Shown here piece after piece: positions 1 to 23,260 of a stretch of DNA of 23,260 nt (its first letter is position 1; every line of letters starts with the position of its first letter). The translations under genes were made by a program, and so were the position numbers. This DNA comes from Elysia marginata (taxonomy: Eukaryota; Mollusca; Gastropoda; Plakobranchidae): assembly GCA_019649035.1 (NCBI GenBank), contig BMAT01001198.1, positions 1 through 23,260 on the forward strand, given 5' to 3'. The notes under the pieces were generated by a model. That model was not told the origin of the DNA. It was given only the letters and a program-made list of their open reading frames with translations, and ran no database searches.

Positions 1-184
1 TCACACCACAACAAATCTCCACCATCTGGGAAAACAAACAAATTAATATTATTAAGGAACACATCGAAGCCTCCCAAAAACAACAGTCAGATAGGCAATA
101 GAACATAACACAGGTTAGGTACAAAAGAGCCAAAATGGCAACGATGAGAGAAAGTGTAAAAGATAAAGAAATCGGGGAAAAGTG

Positions 185-188
<4 letters not shown>

Positions 189-256
<68 letters not shown>
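189..256. repeat. (GA)n microsatellite
   Basis: A nearly uninterrupted run of GA dinucleotides, broken only by AAAG interruptions near 231 and 253. On the minus strand it reads as Ser-Leu repeats, which creates a spurious open frame, so no protein is claimed. The flanking 1-188 and 257-629 contain nothing else I recognise. Confidence 0.97.
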
Positions 257-258
<2 letters not shown>

Positions 259-629
259 CTAGAGTAACCAGACATGTATTGGAATAAGCATGAACGAATG
301 AACTTAAACCACCAACGCTTTATCAGTCCCTGTGATATGAAGAAATACCTCGGACTATACATTTTCTTTGTTTCTTAAAAACAATACTACACCCGCTTAA
401 CCCCGATTATACTGTCTCATATTCGTCATCACAGATCACAATTGGATAAATGTACATTGTACACCATCGCCTTGTCTTAAAGTTTGCTATAAAATACTTG
501 AACAATTACTACTCCAGCCTTTATCACCTTCATAAAAGTATGAACTACTCTATCTAGCATTAACCTCTCAACCTTTCTAAATTTCATTTGTACCTACCAC
601 ACAACTATGTACCCTTTACTTTTTGTAGG

Positions 630-1496
630 TACGCTAGTGAAAATTGCCACATTAACCTTGATTTGCCACTACTTGAACCATAACGATTATTATATGATTC
701 ATAATGTCCTTTATCGCCCTGTGAATTTGTTAATTCCTATCCATTCTTAACGTTATACCATAGTTCACTAGAGAGAGAGAGAAAGAGAGAGAGACAGAGA
801 CAGAGACAGACAGACAAACAGACAAATAATTTTTTTTCTTTTAGTTTTTTTTGGTTGTGTCAACCTCTAATTTATGTATTTCAGTGAGCACGACTGTTGT
901 TATGTCATGTACTCTATATTATACCGGTATAGATCCATATCTTTATATTTCTAAAGATTCTTTAGATGTTTATTTTAAGTTATTAAATAATAATATTGTA
1001 AGCCCATATATGTATATTATGTATATATTTATACCCTCATTTTATATTAATGAAGATAATGTTTTAAAGTGACTAGATCCAAAGCCTAAGTTAAAAAAAG
1101 TGATAGCGGCGCTATAGATTCCTAATCATAAAAACCTACCACTACCAGTGCGAAGGTAGATAAAAGTAAATATGACAATATGCCTTTTTTCGCCTCCTCA
1201 GTTGTATTTAGTTCTCCATACCTTATCCCATCTTCATCCTGTTTGGTCAAACCGAGATAAATAAATACATGTACCATAAAAAAAAAATTACTAAAGATTT
1301 CCGACATAATCGGAAACATGTACTTGTAAAAGCAATTCACACCAGTAGAAATTACCACTCTCCCTTCGATTTGCCGCTACTTGTAACATGATGATATTTA
1401 TAAAATTCATAATGTTATCTAATGTCTTATGAATCTGTTATCGATATCCGTTACTTCTGTTATCCCACGTCTCACCTGAAAACTGATTAATCGAAA

Positions 1497-1546
<50 letters not shown>

Positions 1547-2092
1547 AAATCTAAAAACAAAGATGTTTATTATGCACATGTATCATAAGGTATAAGAAAC
1601 TTGTACTAGAGTGACTATTAATTGTTGTAATGACTATAATGTATGTAATGTCTTTATAATACTACTGCCTTGAGTAATGTCAATCTGAATAATTTCTCAA
1701 TTAAAAAATAGTTACGCTAATGGAAATAGCCACACACTACAAGATATGCCACTACTATGTCTCTATTACTATACCCTGATTCATTGTGTCACTTATTACC
1801 TCATGATTTTGTCTATCACTATCCATTTTTCCGTTATAACATGTTTTACTGAAGAAAAAAAAAAGAGAGGGAGAGAGAGAATGAACGAGAGAGAGAAAGA
1901 GAGAGAGAGAGAGTAACTATCAAGCAGTCGAAAACATAAACCTGTAGCCGTTACTCTAGAGGAAATGGCCACATCCTGCTGAGTTATCACTACCTATACC
2001 ATGACGACTATTACTTAGTAAGGCCTTTATTGTTCTTCGAAATTGCTTAATTTTGCCCCGCCTCGCCCTTATACCATGCTTAACTAAAGAGG

Positions 2093-2139
<47 letters not shown>

Positions 2140-2306
2140 ATCGAAAGATAATAAACATATAGTGCTCAAAGCAGATTTGCCAGTGGAAATTCCCACACTC
2201 TCCTTGACAATTATTACACGATCTAAAATGTCTCGTGAATTTGTTTCTTAAGTTCCCCTTTGCCGTCACGCCATGCGCTACTAAAGAGAGAGGGAGAGAG
2301 AGAGAA
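630..2306. repeat. Array of diverged ~150-210 bp units each ending in a (GA)n tract
   Basis: Five related segments recur at about 630-826, 1330-1542, 1710-1913, 1948-2136 and 2180-2306. Each holds, in order: a 'GCCAC' or 'ACCACTCTCC' type block, 'TTGCCACTAC'-like words, an 'ATTCATAATGTC'-like block, a 'GTGAATTTGTT'-like block, a 'GTTATACCAT..TTCACTA' block, and then a purine GA tract (771-795, 1500-1542, 1864-1913, 2089-2136, 2284-2306). The units are strongly diverged, so this is an old array. A ~450 bp segment with its own second copy is inserted between the first and second units. No conserved open reading frame runs through the units; the minus-strand open frames are artefacts of the GA tracts. 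Confidence 0.7.
827..1277. repeat. Dispersed ~450 bp repeat, copy 1
   Basis: This segment is closely repeated at 2884-3331. Both copies start with a T-rich run containing TTCTTTTAG, pass through 'TTGTGTCAACCTCTA', 'TATTATACCGGT', 'GATAGCGGCGCTATAGATTCC' and 'CGCCTCCTCAGTTGTATTTAG', and end in 'ATAAATAAATACATG' followed by 'TACCAT'. The open frame at 851-1072 is not preserved as the same protein in copy 2, where it is shifted and shorter, so I treat the segment as a non-coding repeat. Copy 1 is followed directly by a run of ten A residues (1278-1287). That could be the tail of a retroposed sequence, with AATAAA just upstream. Confidence 0.85.
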
Positions 2307-2459
2307 AAATGAACAGCAATTGAGAACAGTATAGTTATACCTGCAAGTGTTTTTAATATCGATAACACACACACCTAGGGTGTCGTAGGTGCTTGCTTTT
2401 TATTTGTAATATGATTTATATTTTACTGTTTACAATTACATGTATTTGAAAAATGTACC

Positions 2460-2543
2460 AGAAATAGGCCACTGTCCCCTTTCTGGCCTCCTGTAATGTC
2501 CTCCTACAATTCTTGAATAAACATGTTTCAAAAAAAAAAAAAA
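2460..2543 (+). other. Poly(A)-tailed retroposon-like 3' end
   Basis: A canonical AATAAA at 2516-2521 is followed by a run of 14 A residues at 2530-2543, the arrangement of a reverse-transcribed polyadenylated RNA tail. The sixteen bases after the A run (TTACTAAAGATTTCCG, 2544-2559) are identical to those after the A run of the ~450 bp repeat at 1288-1303. I cannot identify the source RNA. An internal A-rich tract unrelated to retroposition is the alternative. Confidence 0.4.
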
Positions 2544-2883
2544 TTACTAAAGATTTCCGTGGAGAGGAGCAACATAATGAGTCTATGACTATTTTTCAAA
2601 CCCTACTTAGTAGGGTACACACTGAACCATAATGAAAACGCCTGACAGCAGAGTCTAGTCTGTAGTTACTAGATAGTAGAAGGAACTAAAGACACCTCTC
2701 CACTCCCGATAACGTTATATCACTGTTCTGTTAACATGTTTGTTAGGCCTTACACAGTTGTGACTAGATCTAGATTCGATTTTCCTCTTCAGTAGATTTA
2801 ATTTCCATTCGAGAATGACAACTGCCCGAGTTTTATGGAATTTTAAATTCGCATATCAAGATAGACGTACCTGCAGAATAGAT

Positions 2884-3331
2884 GTTTTTTTTTCTTTTAG
2901 TTTTAAGTTGTGTCAACCTCTATTTTTATGTATTTCAGTAAGCATGGCTGTTGTTATGTCATGTACTCTATATTATACCGGTGTAGATCCATATCTTTGT
3001 ATTTTTAAAGATTCTTTATGTTTATCGTAAGTTATTAAATAATTATAAGCCTATACCCGGTACCCCGGTATATATATTTATACTTTCATGTTATATTAAT
3101 GAAGATAATGTTTTAAAGTGACTAGATCCAGAGCCTAAGTTAAAAACGAGATAGCGGCGCTATAGATTCCTAATCATAGAAATCTACCAGTGCGAATATA
3201 GATAAGTAAATATGACAAAATGCCTTTTTTCGCCTCCTCAGTTGTATTTAGTTCTCCATATCTTATCCCATCTCCATCCTGCTTTGTCAAACCGAGATAA
3301 ATAAATACATGTTAATAAATACATGTACCAT
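2884..3331. repeat. Dispersed ~450 bp repeat, copy 2
   Basis: Same orientation as copy 1 at 827-1277, and clearly alignable along its full length with scattered substitutions and small indels. One indel is a short CCCGGTACCCCGG-containing insertion near 3055. The right end has a small tandem duplication of the AATAAATACATGT word (3303-3325). The two copies share the perfect dyad GCGGCGC and surrounding bases, but I see no protein that both would encode. Confidence 0.85.
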
Positions 3332-4314
3332 CAACGTGAACAGCGTTGTGAGTATTAATACAAAGCTGCCTTTTGATTCTCCCTCAGGTGGGTTCTGTTT
3401 TCTACGTTCTGCTGCAGGACTGTTTTCTTGATAATCTTTTCATACAGGTCAGCAGTCAGCACAAGTGTCGATAAATATTTCATAAACCGGTGTCAAAGAA
3501 TGAGTTAATGAAGCAATCCTTGACCGGTGTACGTAGCTCGAGCCAAATTCCAGCGGTAAAGACAAAAACGAAAATGAAAATAGCATGTTTGCTAGGATCT
3601 AGGCTAATCTCGGTCTAAATTTTATTTTAGCAAACGCCAAACGCCTAACGGCAAATAACTTCAAACGACAAATAGATCTAGATCTAGATTACAATTCGTA
3701 GATTAGGTTTAATTTATAAATGAGCCTTAGTTTGACAGGTCAGTAGTTAAAATAACATTAGATCTGCTAAACTAGAGTACTTAGTTAATATTTTACAACT
3801 TGACCATTGATTTCGTCAAGACCAATGTACGAACCATGAAACTTAAAAAACCTGTGTCGAAAAATCGGTAAAACTAAAAGCTAGAACTGCTTCATTATTA
3901 GATTTCCACGATAGATCTGGATTCTAGAGTCCAGAGTGCCGTTTATTAGATCTTGACTTCTAGTTCGTTTTTTTTCATTTAGACTTAGAGGATCTAGTCT
4001 AGATATTTCTAGATAAAGATGATAAAATCATCTTGTAAACCCTTCATTCCATGATTTGTCAGTAAATTATTATCAATTTTTCATAATTAACTCGATTCTA
4101 GACCTGAGCTCAGACAGAGTCTCTAGTCTATGAGGTTTTTGCAGTCAGTTCTGCTTTGGAAAATAAATTTCATTGTATTTGTATCATGTAAAAACTTTAC
4201 ATCCCTGTTAATGCTTTTAAAACTTTTACAGTTAAAGGCCCCTATAAATAATCGTAAATAATTTGTATGTTTTACTAAGAAGCTTAGCGTGTACGTACAT
4301 TCTTGTTAAGTTAA
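3332..4314. other. Gene-free spacer rich in AGATCT/TCTAGA words
   Basis: I see no open frame of coding character, RNA gene or transposase here. The stretch is AT-rich and repeatedly carries the overlapping palindromic words AGATCT, CTAGATC and TCTAGA (for example around 3674-3690, 3913-3930, 3990-4015 and 4095-4105). That is more than I would expect by eye, but I have not computed it. Confidence 0.5.
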
Positions 4315-5887
4315 AACAACTGCGGTCCCTTGAGACTTTGCCAGGTCGTTAAAAATATTATCAGTATAGATCTAGATATCTTCATTTCGTCAGAAAGTGG
4401 GTTTCAAAGATTAAAGTCTAACTGTCTGTGTTCAACTCTTTCGCGTTTGGATTAATTTTGGCGGCGTTTTTAATTAGCAACACCCTTTTCTTTTAAAATA
4501 TAATAGATCTACACATTAACTGCTCTTATAGCCCCTCCCTCAACAGATGTCATTTGCCAAGGTTCCAGTTGGTCTTAAACTTATTTCTCTTTAGTCAAGA
4601 CCTGTCCAGAGTCAAATTGATTGAAATCCAATCAGAGCCTTAGTACTTGTAAGACTGACCTAGCAAGATGCCCAGGCGCAAGGTAGAAGTTGCATCATGA
4701 GTAATGGCCTTGTAACTGTAGTAGCCACAGTGGTGTGCATCGTAACGAAAAACGGAAATCCAAGGCACTAAAACCTTAGAAGTAAAATTTTCAATAGCGC
4801 CTTTTAAAAATCAAGACATACAAAAAATGATACCAAAAACTACATATATATAATCAATGAAAAGGTACAGATTTTATTGAATGTATCATTACATATTTTC
4901 AAAAAATTTTAAAATATGTTTCCCAAGTCATTATTTCATGTAAAATTGTATTTTTGGTCTGATTTTTGTGAAACAAGGACTAAACATTTTGTTTGGACAC
5001 AAGCGTTGCATTTATTCATGGAATTGTGGAAATAAAACGCTATTGTTTTTCAGCTTTTTGTAATCCTGCATTCTAGTGCATGGCAGTGTGTAAAACTGTG
5101 AACTTTGGAAAGCTAAGCGATCAAAGCTTTCCCCTGTAGTTGATTTCTCATAGGCCTAGCTTATCTCAAGCAATCAGGCACAGGGCCAGCTGGGGCTCTG
5201 ATTGGTTCTGGGCTAACGTTTGCCGGTTTGGATAGGTCAGTTACATACAATCAGAAGCAGGTAAGACTGCCCCACCTGGCTTGTAAATCTTTGAATTGAA
5301 GTGGCGGCGCTGGGATTATTACAATTTATTTGCACAAATTTTCAGTTGTAATAACTATATAACATCAAACTATAATTTATTTTTTTTTTACTTTGAAAAT
5401 ATTTTTATCTTTTTTTGCTAATCCTTCTGATTACATTGATATAAAATACTACAAAAAATGGATAGAAACCAATGAATATTGAAATTAAATTTGACACAAA
5501 AATTACAATTTTGTAATGTTTTTCAAAGTCATTTTTTGACTGTACAAACTTAAATCTCCAATATTTTTACTTGAAACAAAAATCAATTTGAAAGTCACAA
5601 AAAGATCTAACCACCTGTTATAATTCTTTTATAAATAGAGCACTTTTTTTTCTTTCAAATGTCTCTGTTTTTGTTTTTGTTTTTTGATAATATTTACACA
5701 ATTTTCAACTTTCTGTCACAAGCAAAATCAAAATAGGCAAATCTCATTGGCCTAAGAGAGGAAGCTAGGTCCCTCCTGTGAAGTTTAGGCCGCGGCCGGG
5801 TTTGGCCAGGAGAAACACAAAAGCGTTATTTAGTTGAATTAAATACATTTTTATCGACCTGGCAAAGTCTTTGGGACCGCAGTTGTT
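4315..5887. mobile_element. Short inverted-repeat element, interrupted by copy A
   Basis: The left end (4315-4357, beginning AACAACTGCGGTCCC and containing GACTTTGCCAGGTCG) is the reverse complement of the right end (5846-5887), with one short mismatch block and a one-base indel. Without the 1408 bp element inside it, the structure is only about 165 bp, a typical size for a foldback or miniature inverted-repeat element. No transposase frame is present. A target-site duplication is not obvious: TTAA lies just left of the left end, CAAG just right of the right end. The family is not identified. Confidence 0.7.
4431..5838 (+). mobile_element. TTAA-type non-autonomous element, copy A
   Basis: This 1.4 kb segment aligns, as the reverse complement, along the element at 10458-11740 in intron 4. 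Shared blocks include GACCTGTCCAGAGTCAAATTG, GAAATCCAATCAGAGCC, AGTCATTATTTCATGTAAAATTG, AAGGACTAAACATTTTGTTT and the GTTTGGCC/GCGGCC end. The termini are short inverted repeats (TTCAACTCTTTCGCG on the left, GCGTTATTTAGTTGAA on the right). There is no long open frame, so it could move only with a transposase from elsewhere. By analogy with copy B, a piggyBac-like (TTAA-targeting) origin is likely. This copy has no clean TTAA at its ends, so either they have decayed or the boundary is a few bases off. Confidence 0.75.
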
Positions 5888-5968
5888 CAAGAGTACAACT
5901 TAGAGCTGTCTTTGAGTAATACTGGTAGTACAATATGACTTTGCAGAATTTCCAGAAACGTACTAGAT

Positions 5969-6220
5969 CTAGTAAAGTCTACAAATTATGACTATATTTG
6001 TAGGACCTTGGACTACCGCCCTCCCCAACAACTGCCCAAGTTCCACATGCACAGACGAAAAGTTGACTTCCCCATGAATGTAGGTGGGCACATCTCTAGA
6101 AGCTGAGGGAGGCCTCAGTCTATTAGGTCTACAGATGTTGCATCTATAGATTGAAGATTGGCATTGATTGCTGGAACTGAAACTGTAACTCCTCAAACCA
6201 TTTTCAATTTCAAGACACAT
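5969..6220. other. Ambiguous possible exon, unidentified
   Basis: Two competing readings look protein-like, and I cannot decide between them. On the minus strand an 83-codon frame runs from an ATG at 6220, preceded by a favourable AAGAAA context; it contains RPPSASRDVPTYIHGEV and ELGQLLGRAVVQGP. On the plus strand a possible acceptor (TTTGTAG, ending 6003) opens a frame at 6005-6106 reading LDYRPPQQLPKFHMHRRKVD and then PMNVGGH, ending in TGA; an AATAAA at about 6410 could serve as its polyadenylation signal. Neither matches a family I know. The minus reading would make a gene divergent from FIGNL1; the plus reading would make the last exon of an upstream gene. Chance open frames are also possible. 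Confidence 0.25.
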
Positions 6221-6517
6221 TTTCTTCTCTTTTGCTTTAGAACTCTCTGGAGCAGACCCTCTTTTCTTTAGAGTTCTATCCTATTTTCTCTAAACTGCAT
6301 TCATTGGTCAATCCTACCATTTTTTAGAACATTTTATCACAGACAGCCTTTTCCTCCTCCCATCTCTTCTCTTCACCACAAGTTTTTTTTCATTTTTGTA
6401 ATACTAAAATAAATTTTACCGGTTTTTTTTTCTTCAACAGCAATCTCATCTTTAGTCATAGATGTGTGGATCTGAGAAGCACCGCTCAGTGTTTTTATTT
6501 CTCTTTGAGGGTCAGTC

Positions 6518-22779
<16,262 letters not shown>

Positions 22780-23027
22780 TGAACGTTTGGGAGGCTGCAG
22801 GAGGCACTTCAGCGGAGACAGATTTTACTCAAGTCAAAGAGTTTTATGGGCACCACAATTTTCACATTACGAGGTCTTGCATTTTTTTTTAACTTCTAAA
22901 GGTTGGAATTTTCATGAAATTATTACAAATTTATTGGAAACTTCTGCTGTTATGAAATATTGAAACAAAGTGGGAAAGTAGACTTTTAAAGGTATTTTCT
23001 CAAACGAGAATTTCCAAATGGTCCAGG

Positions 23028-23260
23028 GACACATTCATTTAACTTTATAAGAAGCATTTTGGTTTAATAGGTTTCCAAGCTATATATCTAATATTTGAAA
23101 GAACACATTAACTTAACTAAGCTTTTTAGTTTAATAGGTTTCCAAGGTATATATCTAATATTTGAAAGGACACATTCACTCAACTAAGCTTTTCAGTTTA
23201 ATAGGTTTCCACGGTGTATTTCTGATATTTGAAAGGACACATTCACTTCACTAAGCTTTT
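23028..23260. repeat. ~67 bp tandem repeat at the right edge
   Basis: The word GTTTAATAGGTTTCCA recurs at 23062, 23129 and 23196, a period of 67 bp. Each is followed by TATATATCTAATATTTGAAAG-like sequence, ACACATT, and CTAAGCTTTT. A diverged partial unit precedes it from about 23028. The array is cut by the window end, so total copy number is unknown. It lies within intron 15. Between 22753 and 23027 I see only AT-rich intron. Confidence 0.93.

Noticed and set aside
87..362. 91-codon minus-strand frame with a long Ser-Leu run, and similar frames at 1796-1990 and 2084-2374
   Set aside because: They are translations of (GA)n microsatellites, with no homology and no splice or start support.

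Overview
The window looks like animal (metazoan) nuclear DNA: long AT-rich spacers, consensus GT/AG splice junctions, microsatellites and short transposon-like repeats. There are no operons or bacterial-style genes. The one gene I can identify is the 5' and middle part of a plus-strand FIGNL1 (fidgetin-like 1) gene, split over at least 15 coding exons between 6518 and 22752 and running off the right edge. The divergence from human FIGNL1 and the density of TCTAGA/AGATCT words fit an invertebrate. A gastropod mollusc is my best guess, and that is inference only.

Layout. 1-3340 is a repeat field. It holds several diverged ~150-210 bp units that each end in a (GA)n tract, a ~450 bp segment present twice, and a poly(A)-tailed retroposon-like 3' end. 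3332-4314 has no recognisable gene. 4315-5887 is a nested insertion: a short element with ~43 bp inverted ends is interrupted by a 1.4 kb element (copy A). 5969-6220 has weak, ambiguous coding signal on both strands. FIGNL1 starts after an in-frame stop at 6506; its first visible exon probably begins at the splice acceptor at 6439-6440.

The predicted partial protein is about 552 residues. It carries the N-terminal FIGNL1 helical region, a low-complexity Ser/Pro/Gln linker, the RAD51-binding region (an FxxA motif, FRTA, and downstream KFVPP), and the first half of the AAA+ ATPase domain with Walker A (GPPGTGKT) and Walker B (VIFIDEID). All exon junction phases agree from the second coding exon onward. 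The rest of the ATPase domain, roughly 140 residues by comparison with human, lies outside the window.

The introns hold the most distinctive structures. Intron 4 carries a second, inverted copy (B) of the 1.3-1.4 kb element, precisely bracketed by TTAA and inserted into one copy of a local tandem repeat, so the empty site can be read from its neighbours. At the exon 6/intron 6 boundary, a ~52 bp minisatellite repeats the end of the exon together with its 5' splice site; a 40-N assembly gap sits inside that array. Smaller tandem arrays lie in intron 10 and at the right edge. I found no evidence for a new multigene system; the novelty is in repeat architecture and its effect on splicing.
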